From Ornithinimicrobium cerasi (lineage in GTDB: Bacteria; Actinomycetota; Actinomycetes; Actinomycetales; Dermatophilaceae), in NCBI RefSeq assembly GCF_003702705.1, contig NZ_QZMN01000008.1, positions 124,001 to 188,000 of the forward strand: a stretch of DNA of 64,000 nucleotides. The letters are read 5' to 3'. Every line of letters starts with the position of its first letter. Within the stretch, counting starts at the first letter, position 1. Under the pieces are notes generated by a model. That model was not told the DNA's origin. It worked only from the letters and a program-made list of their open reading frames with translations, and ran no database searches. This document shows, piece by piece, positions 51,013 through 59,754 of the stretch. A program made the position numbers and the translations under genes.

Positions 51013-53940
51013 GTGGGCCAGACGTCCCCCCGACGGGGCGTGCGCACCATCGCGCTCGCCGCCGCCGTCACCGTCGCCTCCCCGCTCGCCCTGTCCGCCA
51101 CCGCAGCCCCCGAGCTGCAGCTGGACCAGAGCCGGAAGACGTACATCGTTCAGCTTGATGCTGACCCGATCGCCACCTACGAGGGCGGCACCGCCGGCAT
51201 CCCGGCGACCAAGCCCGCGCCGGGCGAGAAGGTCAAGGCCGGCTCGGCGAACGCCAAGAAGTACGAGGCGCACCTGCGCAACGGTCAGGCCAAGGCGCTG
51301 AAGAACGCCGGCGTCAAGGCGGACCGCAAGACCTACGAGTACACGGTCGCCCTCAACGGCTTCACCGCCGAGCTGACCGCCGCCGAGGCAGCACGCATGA
51401 GCAAGACCCAGGGCGTCGTCAACGTGTGGGAGGACGAGGTCCGGTATGCCGACACCGTCACCACCCCGGACTACCTGGGCATGACCGGCAAGGACGGCGT
51501 CTGGAAGACCCAGTTCGGCAACGACGTCAACGCGGGCAAGGGCATGGTCGTCGGCGTCATCGACACCGGCATCGACCCGGAGAACCCGAGCTTCGCCCCC
51601 CTCTCCCGCGCGACGATGCCGAAGGGCGACTTCGTGTGCGACACCGGTGACGACGCGGCGTTCGAGTGCTCGACGAAGATCGTCGGTGCCCGTTGGTACG
51701 GCGCCGAGCACGGCAACAACGTGGCCCTCGACTACCTGAGCCCGCGCGACCGCAACGGTCACGGCTCCCACACCGCAGGCACGGCCGCCGGCAACAACGG
51801 CGTCGCCATGGAGGTGCAGGGCAACGACCTGGGCATCGGGTCCGGCATGGCCCCGGCTGCCCACGTCGCCGTCTACAAGGCGCTGTGGCAGACCGCCACC
51901 GGCGGCGGGTCCGGCACCACGGCCGGCCTCGTCGCGGCCATCGACGACGCGGTCGCCGACGGCGTCGACGTCATCAACTACTCGGTCTCCGGCTCCAGCA
52001 CCTCCGTGGTCGGACCGGACGAGATCGCCTTCCTGTTCGCCGCCGACGCAGGGATCTTCGTCTCGACCTCCGCCGGCAACAGCGGCGACACGGTCGGCGT
52101 CTCCTCCGTGGCGCACAACGCACCGTGGACGATGACGGTGGCGGCAAGCACGCACGACCGCGGAGCCGTCAACACGCTCACCCTCGGGAACGGCGCCACG
52201 TACGAGGGCGTCGGCTACGGCGGTCCGCTGGCTGCCACCCCGATGGTCCTCGCGGCGAGTGTTGCAGCCTCTGGCGCAGTGAGCCCCCAGCTCTGCGGCA
52301 CCGGCACCCTGGACGACACCAAGGTCACGGGCAAGATCGTGATCTGCGACCGCGGCGAGCACGCCCTCGTCGACAAGGCGGCCGAGGTGAAGGCCTCGGG
52401 CGGTGCCGGCATGGTGCTGGTGAACCTCCCCGGTGGGGCCGCGAACCAGAACGCCATCCTCTACGGCATGCCCGCCACCCACCTCACGGCGGCGGACGGC
52501 ACGGCGGTCAAGGCCTACGTGGCGGCCAACCCCTCGGCCACCGGAGCCATCTCCGCGACCACGACGGTCAAGGTCCCGGCCCCGTCGATGGCAAGCTTCT
52601 CCTCCTACGGCCCGGCACTCGCCGGTGGCGGTGACCTGCTGAAGCCCGACATCACCGCGCCGGGGGCGGACGTCCTCGCTGCCGTCAACGAGGACCCCGA
52701 GAGCGGTGACTCGCAGTACGACATGCTCTCCGGGACGTCCATGTCGGCCCCGCACGTGGCCGGCCTCGGTGCCCTCCTGAAGCAGAAGAACCCCACCTGG
52801 AGCCCGATGGCGGTCAAGTCGGCGATGATGACCACCGCCCGTCAGACCGACGACGCCGGGCAGCCCATCAAGCGCGGCACGGCCGTGGCCACGCCGCTCA
52901 ACTACGGCGCCGGCGAGGTGCAGCCCCTGGAGTCCTACAGCCCCGGCCTGGTCTACGACTCGGGCTGGAACGACTGGCTCGCGTACGCCTGCGGCATCGG
53001 CCAGCTCGCCGCGCCGTGCCCCGCGACGCCGGTCGACGCCAGCGACCTCAACTACCCGAGCATCGCCGTCGGCGACCTGGCGGGGAAGCAGACCGTCACC
53101 CGCACGGTCACCAACGTCGGCCAGGGCCCGATGACCTACACCGCCAAGGTCGAGGCCCCGGCGGGCACCACCGTCACGGTGAGCCCGAGCACCATCAAGG
53201 TGCCGGCCAAGGGCAAGGCGACCTTCGAGGTCACCATCACCCGGACCAGCGCAGCCCTCGGTCAGTACACCTTCGGGGCACTGACCTGGCAGCCCGCCTC
53301 CACGAAGGTCCAGCCGGTCCGCAGCCCCATCGCGGTCCGTCCGGTCGCCCTCGCGGCGGCCGCCGAGGTCGCCGGTTCGGACGTCAGCGGGTCTGTCACA
53401 CTGCCGGTCACCCCGGGGTTCACCGGCACGCTCAACACTGACGTTGACGGTCTCCTTGCATCCACGGTGTCGTCCGTCGCGGTCCAGAACCCGGCGAATG
53501 CCCAGACGCCTTTCACCGTCGCGGCCGGCACCAAGGTGCTGCGGCTGGCGTCGTACGGCTCTGAGGTCGACGCGGAGGACATCGACCTCTACCTGTTCCA
53601 CTGCGCCCCCGGGTGCCGTCAGATCGCGCTGAGCGGCAAGGACGGCTCGGATGAGATGATCACGCTGCGGAACCCGGCAGCGGGGAACTACATCGCTCTG
53701 ACAGACCTGTGGAGCAACGAGCCGTCCGTCACCTACCCGCTGCACGTATGGCGGCTCGGTGACACGGCCGCAGGCAACCTCACGGTGTCGCCCTCCTCGG
53801 TCGCCGTCACCCAGGGCACGCCAACCGCGGTCACGGCACAGTGGAACGGTCTGGACGCGACCAAGCGTTACCTCGGCCAGGTCAACTTCCTCGAGGGCAG
53901 CACCGTGGCGGGCAGCACGCTCGTCACCGTCAACCCCTGA
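51013..53940 (+). CDS. Secreted subtilisin-like serine protease (S8) with I9, PA and fn3-like domains
   Basis: 975 aa, GTG start with a GAAAGAGGAT ribosome site. Signal peptide (about 1-32). I9 propeptide (about 42-142, TYIVQL...TYEYTVALNGFTAELT). S8 domain with Asp184 (VIDTGID), His250 (NGHGSHTAG), Asn356 (SAGNS) and Ser576 (SGTSMSAPHVAG); a PA insert lies at about 390-510. The fn3_6-like domain follows at about 690-775, then a C-terminal beta-rich part to 975 including VDLYLFHC-like folds. An extracellular protease for protein scavenging, probably working with the dpp importer. Terminated by a very strong hairpin. Confidence 0.95.
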   Translation: MGQTSPRRGVRTIALAAAVTVASPLALSATAAPELQLDQSRKTYIVQLDADPIATYEGGTAGIPATKPAPGEKVKAGSANAKKYEAHLRNGQAKALKNAGVKADRKTYEYTVALNGFTAELTAAEAARMSKTQGVVNVWEDEVRYADTVTTPDYLGMTGKDGVWKTQFGNDVNAGKGMVVGVIDTGIDPENPSFAPLSRATMPKGDFVCDTGDDAAFECSTKIVGARWYGAEHGNNVALDYLSPRDRNGHGSHTAGTAAGNNGVAMEVQGNDLGIGSGMAPAAHVAVYKALWQTATGGGSGTTAGLVAAIDDAVADGVDVINYSVSGSSTSVVGPDEIAFLFAADAGIFVSTSAGNSGDTVGVSSVAHNAPWTMTVAASTHDRGAVNTLTLGNGATYEGVGYGGPLAATPMVLAASVAASGAVSPQLCGTGTLDDTKVTGKIVICDRGEHALVDKAAEVKASGGAGMVLVNLPGGAANQNAILYGMPATHLTAADGTAVKAYVAANPSATGAISATTTVKVPAPSMASFSSYGPALAGGGDLLKPDITAPGADVLAAVNEDPESGDSQYDMLSGTSMSAPHVAGLGALLKQKNPTWSPMAVKSAMMTTARQTDDAGQPIKRGTAVATPLNYGAGEVQPLESYSPGLVYDSGWNDWLAYACGIGQLAAPCPATPVDASDLNYPSIAVGDLAGKQTVTRTVTNVGQGPMTYTAKVEAPAGTTVTVSPSTIKVPAKGKATFEVTITRTSAALGQYTFGALTWQPASTKVQPVRSPIAVRPVALAAAAEVAGSDVSGSVTLPVTPGFTGTLNTDVDGLLASTVSSVAVQNPANAQTPFTVAAGTKVLRLASYGSEVDAEDIDLYLFHCAPGCRQIALSGKDGSDEMITLRNPAAGNYIALTDLWSNEPSVTYPLHVWRLGDTAAGNLTVSPSSVAVTQGTPTAVTAQWNGLDATKRYLGQVNFLEGSTVAGSTLVTVNP

Positions 53941-53968
53941 CGAAGCCCTGACCTGCGCAGACGCAGGT

Positions 53969-54008
53969 GCGAGCGCCCCTCCCGGACCCCTCCGGGAGGG
54001 GCGCTCGC
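53969..54008 (+). terminator. Strong terminator of the protease gene
   Basis: Perfect 18-bp stem GCGAGCGCCCCTCCCGGA (53969-53986) / TCCGGGAGGGGCGCTCGC (53991-54008) with a CCCC loop, 28 nt after the stop. Only a short T-rich stretch follows. Confidence 0.9.
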
Positions 54009-54065
54009 GCGTTGTGTCACAGATCACATTTCTTGGGGGCAACGTTCGGCCCTCTCCAGACGTCT

Positions 54066-54209
54066 ATACCTATGTCAGGACGGGACACCTGACACCGTCA
54101 TGAGGGGCCGCGCAAGCGGGACAGGGGGCTAGGAAGGCGGGGCGTCGGTTCAGGGGACCGGCGCCCCGCCTCCCGCTTGTCTAGACTCGACAGGCCGAAG
54201 GAGGCCCCG
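54066..54209 (+). promoter_or_regulatory. Structured leader upstream of a lipoprotein gene
   Basis: A TATACC-type box at 54066 starts a stretch with two hairpins: TGTCAGG (54073-54079) / CCTGACA (54088-54094), then a long stem 54113-54179. In the long stem, CAAGCGGGA pairs with TCCCGCTTG outside, and inside a 14-bp arm pair (54136-54149 / 54157-54170) has one G-U. TAGACT (54182-54187) could be a second -10, close to the ATG at 54210. Could be an attenuator or a small RNA. No known riboswitch consensus recognised. Confidence 0.5.
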
Positions 54210-54758
54210 ATGACGACGACCGACAGCCGCGCGAAGCGGCGCCTGATCGCCATACCCGCGCTGGTCCTGGCGCTCGGCGCGACCCTCACCGCCTGCGGTG
54301 ACAGCGAGTCCCCCGGTGCGGCCTCCCCCACGCCCACCGCCACGACCGACGACGCCGCCCCCACCACCTCGGAGGACACCGTGGACCCCAGCGACCTCAC
54401 CCCGATCACACCCCCGCCCGCCCTGCCCGGCGACCAGGGGGCGCTGCCCACCGGCCCCGTCCCGGACCAGGTCGTCGACCGCGCCGACGTGCAGGCTGCC
54501 GTGGCTGCCGAGGCCCAGCGCCGCGGGGTGGACGTCTCCGCGGTGAGTGTCGCCGGTTTCGCCGAGGTCACCTGGACCGACGGGAGCCTCGGCTGCCCGC
54601 AGCCGGGGATGATGTACACCCAGGCGCTGGTTCCCGGCCACCAGCTGATCCTCGAGGTCGACGGCCAGCTCGCCAGCTACCACGCCGCGCAGGGCCGCGA
54701 CTTCGCCTACTGCGCCAGCCCGGTGCCCCCGGCGCCCGGCGGTCTCCAGAGCCGCTGA
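54210..54758 (+). CDS. Hypothetical lipoprotein
   Basis: 182 aa. AAGGAGG ribosome site 5-6 nt before ATG 54210. Signal peptide with lipobox TLTAC (Cys about 29), a Thr/Pro/Ala/Asp linker to about 75, and a compact C-terminal domain (about 90-175) with WTDGSLGCPQPGMMYTQAL and FAYC. Two Cys could form a disulfide. Related lipoproteins with the same SLGCPxPGMxYTQ motif occur in actinobacteria; function unknown. Preceded by an unusually structured leader. Confidence 0.75.
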   Translation: MTTTDSRAKRRLIAIPALVLALGATLTACGDSESPGAASPTPTATTDDAAPTTSEDTVDPSDLTPITPPPALPGDQGALPTGPVPDQVVDRADVQAAVAAEAQRRGVDVSAVSVAGFAEVTWTDGSLGCPQPGMMYTQALVPGHQLILEVDGQLASYHAAQGRDFAYCASPVPPAPGGLQSR

Positions 54759-54834
54759 GCGACCCCTTCGAGCCCTGGTCGACAATGGGTTCACGCCTGA
54801 CCGACGGGCGGGCACGAGCAGGGATGGGGACACG

Positions 54835-55467
54835 ATGAGCTGGACACCGCACGACCCGTACCGGACGCCCGGCGACCACGCCGTCCCGGGCCCTCAGACG
54901 GGCCCGGTCGACCTGCCCCCGTGGTCACCGCCCGCCTCTCCGATCCCCTCCTACGTCCCGCCCCAGCCGCACCACCAGCAACTGCAGCCGCAGGACGCGC
55001 CGGTGCCCGCACCGCAGCAGACCCGGTTGCGGTATGCCGACTGGGGCGAGCGCGTCGGGGCCTCCCTCGTGGACTACGCGATCCTGCTGGGTGTGGTCCT
55101 TCTGGTCGGCCCGCTGACCGCGTTCTCGGACGACCTCGACTCGCTCGCCGGGCTCGCCTGGTTGGCGGCGGCCGGCTACCTCGGTTGGCTCAACGGCAGC
55201 AAGGGGCAGTCGCCCGGCAAGGCGCTGATGGGGCTCAAGGTCGTCCGGGACGCCGACGGGTCCACGCTCGGCGGGCCGGTCGGCGTCGTCCGCGCCGTCA
55301 TGCTCGCCATCATGGGCGGCCTGACCGGTGGCATCCTCTTCGTCCTCGCCGTCCTCTGGCCCGCGTGGGACCCCAGGAAGCAGGCGCTGCACGACAAGGT
55401 GGTCAGCGCCACGGTGGTCGCCGGTTATCCGAGGGCCAGGTTCGGCAGGCAGATCTTCCTGCCCTGA
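54835..55467 (+). CDS. RDD-family membrane protein
   Basis: 210 aa. Pro/Gln/His-rich cytoplasmic N-terminus (about 1-60), then three TMs (about 75-98, 105-122, 155-175) with YADWGERVGASLVDYAIL at the start and a charged GSKGQSPGKALMGLKVVRDADG loop, and a final WDPRKQALHDKVVSATVV. RDD proteins are of uncertain transport function. Confidence 0.83.
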   Translation: MSWTPHDPYRTPGDHAVPGPQTGPVDLPPWSPPASPIPSYVPPQPHHQQLQPQDAPVPAPQQTRLRYADWGERVGASLVDYAILLGVVLLVGPLTAFSDDLDSLAGLAWLAAAGYLGWLNGSKGQSPGKALMGLKVVRDADGSTLGGPVGVVRAVMLAIMGGLTGGILFVLAVLWPAWDPRKQALHDKVVSATVVAGYPRARFGRQIFLP

Positions 55468-55517
55468 GCCCCCGGACGGGCCTGCCCCGCACGTCCGGCG
55501 ACGTCGGCCGCCGCACG

Positions 55518-55523
55518 TAGAGT
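55518..55523 (+). promoter_or_regulatory. -10 box of the leaderless antiporter gene
   Basis: TAGAGT, then 8 nt, then GTG 55532. Confidence 0.45.
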
Positions 55524-55531
55524 GCCCTCCC

Positions 55532-56644
55532 GTGGACCTGCTCGACGTCGGACGAATCCTCCTCGGCCTCGTGCTGCTCGTCGGGGGTGGCGAGCTGCTG
55601 GTCAGGGGCGCGTCGGCCCTGGCCCGTCGCGTCGGGCTCAGCCCGCTCGTCGTGGGCCTCACCGTCGTCTCGGTCGCGACCAGCGCCCCTGAGCTAGCGG
55701 TGACCGTCGGGGCGGCCCTCGACGGACAGCCCGACCTCGCCGTCGGCAACGTCGTCGGCTCCAACATCGCCAACGTCCTGCTCATCCTCGGAATCTCCGC
55801 CCTCGTCCTGCCGCTGAGCGTGCGCGAGCAGCTGGTCCGCCTCGACGTCCCCGTCCTGGTGCTGCTCTCCGGCCTGCTGCTCGTGCTGGCCCTCGACGGC
55901 GGCATCTCCACGGGCGAGGGGATCCTCCTGCTGGTGCTCGTGGTCGCGCACACGGTCCTGACGATCCTGGTCTCACGGCGGCGCGACCGCACCGTGGCCG
56001 ATGAGGGCACGGACCCCGAGGCCACCGCGCCTGCCCCACCCTCGTCACTGGTCTCCGTCGTCCTCATCGTCGTCGGTGTCGGCCTGCTCGTCGTCGGTGC
56101 GGACCAGCTGGTCACCGGGGCGGTGTCGATCGCCGGTGCCCTCGGGGTGAGCGGTCTCGTCGTGGGGCTGACGGTGGTCGCGCTCGGCACCTCCCTGCCC
56201 GAGCTGGCCGCGTCCGTCATCGCCGCGCTCCGTGGTGAGCGCGACATCGCGGTGGGCAACGTCGTCGGCAGCTGCATCGTCAACATCGGCCTGGTCCTGG
56301 GCGTCCCGGCGCTGCTGTCCGAGGGCGGACTCCCCGTGCCCAGCGCCGCGATCGCCCTCGACATCCCGCTCATGATCGCCGCGGCGGTGGCGCTGCTCCC
56401 GGTGGTCCTGACCAACTTCACCGTGGCGCGCTGGGAGGGGGGCATGTTCGTCCTCCTGTATGCCGCGTACGTCGGCTACGTCGTGCTCGACGCCATCGAC
56501 CACGACGCACTTGAGGGTTTCACCTTCGTCATGGCGCTCTTCGTCCTGCCGCTCGTCGCCATCTCCCTCGTCGCCACCGTCGCGTTCGAGGTCGGCGTCC
56601 ACCGCGGCCGGCAGGAGTCCGTGGCGGGCCGCCGCACGGGCTGA
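55532..56644 (+). CDS. Calcium/sodium antiporter (CaCA family, YrbG-like)
   Basis: 370 aa with about ten TMs in two inverted halves. Alpha-1 repeat: LTVVSVATSAPELAVTV and VGNVVGSNIANVLLILGISA; alpha-2 repeat: LTVVALGTSLPELAASVIAA and VGNVVGSCIVNIGLVLGVPAL. The conserved Ser-Ala/Leu-Pro-Glu and Gly-Ser motifs form the ion site. Between the halves lies a hydrophilic loop with Arg/Asp-rich RRRDRTVADEG. Swaps Na+ or H+ for Ca2+. Confidence 0.9.
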   Translation: MDLLDVGRILLGLVLLVGGGELLVRGASALARRVGLSPLVVGLTVVSVATSAPELAVTVGAALDGQPDLAVGNVVGSNIANVLLILGISALVLPLSVREQLVRLDVPVLVLLSGLLLVLALDGGISTGEGILLLVLVVAHTVLTILVSRRRDRTVADEGTDPEATAPAPPSSLVSVVLIVVGVGLLVVGADQLVTGAVSIAGALGVSGLVVGLTVVALGTSLPELAASVIAALRGERDIAVGNVVGSCIVNIGLVLGVPALLSEGGLPVPSAAIALDIPLMIAAAVALLPVVLTNFTVARWEGGMFVLLYAAYVGYVVLDAIDHDALEGFTFVMALFVLPLVAISLVATVAFEVGVHRGRQESVAGRRTG

Positions 56645-56658
56645 CCGGGTGACCGCCG

Positions 56659-56708
56659 TTTTCGACCGCTGGTCTGTCCGCCATGGCATGCCGACGAGCG
56701 GTCGAAAA
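56659..56708. terminator. 12-bp inverted repeat with extra repeat copies
   Basis: TTTTCGACCGCT (56659-56670) / AGCGGTCGAAAA (56697-56708), loop 26 nt. The right arm is followed by two more AGCGGTCG(AAA) copies up to about 56732. It may terminate the antiporter gene, or mark the edge of a rearrangement next to the protease remnant. Confidence 0.6.
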
Positions 56709-56751
56709 GGAGCGGTCGAAAGGGAGCGGTCGTGGGAGCGCCAGGCGGCGA

Positions 56752-56928
56752 GAGCAAAGTGGAGACTCCGGAGGGCCGGCGTTATGGATCGAGCCGGTGA
56801 CCGGCGAGGAGACCACCGTCGTCGTGGCCATCACCTCCTACGGCATCATCGGCCCGTGCGCGGGGACCGACTTCCTCGTCCGCACCGACACCGCCGTCGC
56901 GCTGGACCTCGTCGACGCCCGCAGCTGA
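56752..56928 (+). pseudogene. Remnant of a trypsin-like serine protease C-terminus
   Basis: In one frame the sequence gives SGDSGGPALWIEPVTGEE, then TTVVVAITSYG, CAGTDFLVRTDTAVALDLVD and a stop. GDSGGP is the catalytic Ser motif of S1 proteases, and the following pattern (strand, Gly-Cys, Arg-x-Asp-Thr, helix) is their C-terminal end. The upstream two thirds, including His and Asp of the triad, are missing, and repeats start just before it. Not a functional enzyme in this form. The stop is 18 nt from the next gene. Confidence 0.65.
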
Positions 56929-56945
56929 CGAGCGGGGGTATGCCG

Positions 56946-57779
56946 TCAGGCGGCATCCCCGTCCGTGCCGCTACGGACGGTGTCCTTCCCTCGCACGGAC
57001 TGACGCAGCTTGCGGACGAGCGCAACCACCTGGTCGCCCCAGACGAGGACCGAGATCAGGGCGGCGCCAAGCACCCCAGCGACGGCCGCGAGCCGCACCC
57101 AGTCGTTCTTGAACCAGTGGGCCACGCGCTGGATGAGCGTGCTCTCGACCTCCACGTCGGTGACGAACTGCACCACCGCGTCCGCGGGCACGCCCTCGAG
57201 CCCTTCGTCCGTGAAGACGGCCGGCTGCAGCTCCAGCCGCAGCTCCTGGTCGACAGGCTCGACCGGCGTGACGGTCCACCCCCACTCGACGAACCCCGCC
57301 TCTGACACCCGCCGATAGACGAACTCGTCGGCGTCTGCATCCCCCTGTTCGCCGATCTCGATCCCGTCGCCCACCCGCAGGAGCCGTGCACCGACCACGC
57401 ACTGGACCCGGAGATCGGCCTGGCCGGCCGTCCCGTCGAGGCCGTCCAGCACCGCGTCGGGCGGCAGGTCGGACCCGGTCAGGTCGAGGTTGACCTGGTA
57501 GGTGGAGGAGTGGTCCACCTCGGCGCGCAGCAGCTCGGGGTAGGTCACCCGCCCGTCGAGTCCTGACTCGGACACCGCGTCACGACACTCGTCCACCCAC
57601 GGCTGCAGGGTCTGCGACCCGGTCGGGTCGGCCTCGTCAGGAGGGGCGGCCGCGTCCGGGGCGGAGGCGCAGGAGGTCAGGAGCAGCACCCAGAGGACGG
57701 CGAGGGCGCCGAGGAGGGGCCGGTCCCTACCTCCGGCAGGCTGTCCCGATGCACGTTGCCGGCTGCTGCGGATCGCCAT
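56946..57779 (-). CDS. Hypothetical lipoprotein with C-terminal transmembrane helix
   Basis: 277 aa. Signal peptide with lipobox LLTSC (Cys about residue 37), an acidic linker, an extracellular beta-rich domain (about 65-215) with CRDAVSESGL and ADLRVQCVVGARLLRVG, then a TM helix (about 232-250) and a basic tail. Two Cys may form a disulfide. No family recognised. ATG 57779. Confidence 0.65.
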   Translation of the reverse strand: MAIRSSRQRASGQPAGGRDRPLLGALAVLWVLLLTSCASAPDAAAPPDEADPTGSQTLQPWVDECRDAVSESGLDGRVTYPELLRAEVDHSSTYQVNLDLTGSDLPPDAVLDGLDGTAGQADLRVQCVVGARLLRVGDGIEIGEQGDADADEFVYRRVSEAGFVEWGWTVTPVEPVDQELRLELQPAVFTDEGLEGVPADAVVQFVTDVEVESTLIQRVAHWFKNDWVRLAAVAGVLGAALISVLVWGDQVVALVRKLRQSVRGKDTVRSGTDGDAA

Positions 57780-57993
57780 GTCCCAGGCCCCCTTCGGTCT
57801 CCTCCAGGATAGTCCCGGGCACCCTCCGGACGCCGGTTCCCGAGGGCCCCACGACGTGAGTGAGACGCACGGAACAGGGAACGGACGAGAGGGGGCCGAG
57901 AGGTCGGCGGACCGGGGTGGCCTGCTGTCGCCAGGACGACACCGGGCCACCCCGCTCTCCTCGCGTCCAGCCGAGCGGCCCCCCCTGACCGAC

Positions 57994-58584
57994 CTACCCA
58001 GACACGCTGGGGGCGTGGTCGGGCGCGGTCCTGACGTTGCCACCGGGCCGGTCGAGGTAGCGCGTGACCACGTGCAGCACGGCCGCCGGGGCCAGGTAGA
58101 GACCGGTGGCGAAGACCGCGATGCCGATCTCCCCGCTGAGGGGGACGTCGTCCAGCCCGAAGCTCAGGCTGGTCATCAGGGCACCGCTCAGGAGGGCGAA
58201 CGCCAGCACCGCCAGGTAGGCGACGCGACTGACCTTCGCCCAGGGCCGCCGTACCCCGCTCAGCAGCACGATCCGCGCGTAGTCGGCGCGCGTGCGGCGG
58301 ACAGGTCGATGTTCCACCAGCGTCCGGGTCTGGGTCGTCACCGCGACATAGACCGCCTCGAGGTCGCGCTGGGCCCGGGCGGTGGCGCTCGTGCGGTCGG
58401 TCTCGGGCATCGTGAGGTGGTCGAACGCCGCCACCCAGTCGGAGATGAACGCGACCTGACGCCGACCCTGCTCGATGATCTCGTCCCGCCGGTGCTCCCA
58501 GCGCCGTCGACTCCGCCACCCCTTCAGCAAAATCCCGGCCCCCGCGAGGAGGGCGGTGAGCAGCGGCCCCACGACCGCAACCAC
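57994..58584 (-). CDS. Hypothetical membrane protein
   Basis: 196 aa. TM1 (about 3-20), an amphipathic Arg/Trp/Glu-rich region to about 100, then two TMs (about 123-142 and 152-172) and a polar tail. No family recognised. GTG 58584 is the best start, without clear ribosome site. Lies between the lipoprotein gene and the thiamine transporter operon on the same strand. Confidence 0.55.
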   Translation of the reverse strand: MVAVVGPLLTALLAGAGILLKGWRSRRRWEHRRDEIIEQGRRQVAFISDWVAAFDHLTMPETDRTSATARAQRDLEAVYVAVTTQTRTLVEHRPVRRTRADYARIVLLSGVRRPWAKVSRVAYLAVLAFALLSGALMTSLSFGLDDVPLSGEIGIAVFATGLYLAPAAVLHVVTRYLDRPGGNVRTAPDHAPSVSG

Positions 58585-58698
58585 GACATCGGGGTCCTAC
58601 CAACCCATGAGCGCACCTCGCGTCCTGCCGTCTGCGCGGAAGAAGCCACGTCGTCGGTGATCGTGCCACGCTGCGCGACGTCCCGTCAGGCGCATCCC

Positions 58699-59742
58699 CT
58701 ACCCCGGCAGGTATGCCGTGCCCCTCGCCTCGAGCGCGAGCCGCACCCGGCGCCCCTCCAGGTGCACGCCCGGGTCGTCCCCGAGGGCGGCGACCTCCCC
58801 GACGCCGTCCACGTCGACCGTGAGGTGCACCGCGTCGGAGACAGCCACCGCCCGGCGCACGACACCCTCCAGCCGGCCGGACGGATCCACCCGCAGGGCG
58901 GCCCGACGCAGCGCGAGGACCCGACCGTCCGTCCGGGCTGACGCGGCGGTCTGCTGGGGCGGCCCCGGCGGTGCGGCCGCGTCGACCTGTTGGTCGGGCC
59001 CGGCGACCGTGCCCGCGGCCGCCCCCGTCAGGAACGTCTCGAACCCGATGAACTCGGCGACCTCCCGGGTGGCGGGCGCGCGCCATACCTCGGCGGTGGT
59101 CCCCTCCTGGACCACCCGGCTGGCGAGCATGACCGCCATCCGGTCGGCGATGGTGAACGCCTCGTCGTGGTCGTGCGTCACCAGCACCGCCGTGGTCCCG
59201 GTCGTCACGAGGATCTCGCGCAGGTCGCCGGCGAGCCGCTCCCGCAGCGACCGGTCGAGCGCCGACAGCGGCTCGTCGAGCAGCAGCAGCCCGGGGTCGG
59301 CGGCGAGCGAGCGTGCCAGCGCCACCCGCTGCTGCTCGCCGCCGGAGAGGGTCGCGGGTCGGCGCGCACCGTAGCCGGGCAGGCCCACGAGCTCGAGCAG
59401 CTCGTCCACGCGCCGCCGTCTCTCGGCAGCGCCGACCCGACGCAGCCGCAGCGCGTAGCCGATGTTGTCCGCGACCGACGCGTGCGCGAACAGCTGCCCG
59501 TCCTGGAACATCAGCGCGAAGCCGCGCTCGTGCGTCGGCACCCCGCGCAGGTCCCGCCCGTCCCAGCGCACCGCCCCCGCGTCCAGCCGCTCCAGCCCGG
59601 CGACCGCCCGCAGCAGGGTCGACTTGCCGCACCCCGACGGCCCGAGCACCGCGAGCACGTGCCCCTCCGGGAGCGACAGCGACACGTCGTCGACCGCCGT
59701 CGTGGCGCCGAAGCGCACCGTCACGTCATCGAGCTGCAGCAT
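58699..59742 (-). CDS. thiQ: Thiamine ABC transporter ATPase (ThiQ-type)
   Basis: 347 aa. Walker A GPSGCGKST, Q-loop MFQDGQLFAHASVADNIGYAL, signature LSGGEQQRVALARSLA, Walker B LLLLDEPLSALD and H-loop VTHDHDEAFTIADR. The 100 extra C-terminal residues look like a TOBE-like domain, longer than in enterobacterial ThiQ. Substrate identity rests on the TPP riboswitch at the head of the operon, not on the ATPase itself. It starts 12 nt after the permease stop. Confidence 0.85.
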   Translation of the reverse strand: MLQLDDVTVRFGATTAVDDVSLSLPEGHVLAVLGPSGCGKSTLLRAVAGLERLDAGAVRWDGRDLRGVPTHERGFALMFQDGQLFAHASVADNIGYALRLRRVGAAERRRRVDELLELVGLPGYGARRPATLSGGEQQRVALARSLAADPGLLLLDEPLSALDRSLRERLAGDLREILVTTGTTAVLVTHDHDEAFTIADRMAVMLASRVVQEGTTAEVWRAPATREVAEFIGFETFLTGAAAGTVAGPDQQVDAAAPPGPPQQTAASARTDGRVLALRRAALRVDPSGRLEGVVRRAVAVSDAVHLTVDVDGVGEVAALGDDPGVHLEGRRVRLALEARGTAYLPG

Positions 59743-59754
59743 GCGACTCCTCCA

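Noticed and set aside
54100-54132. Ten-codon ORF in the structured leader as a leader peptide
   Set aside because: ATG at 54100 gives MRGRASGTGG and a stop, but there is no ribosome site and no run of a regulatory amino acid.
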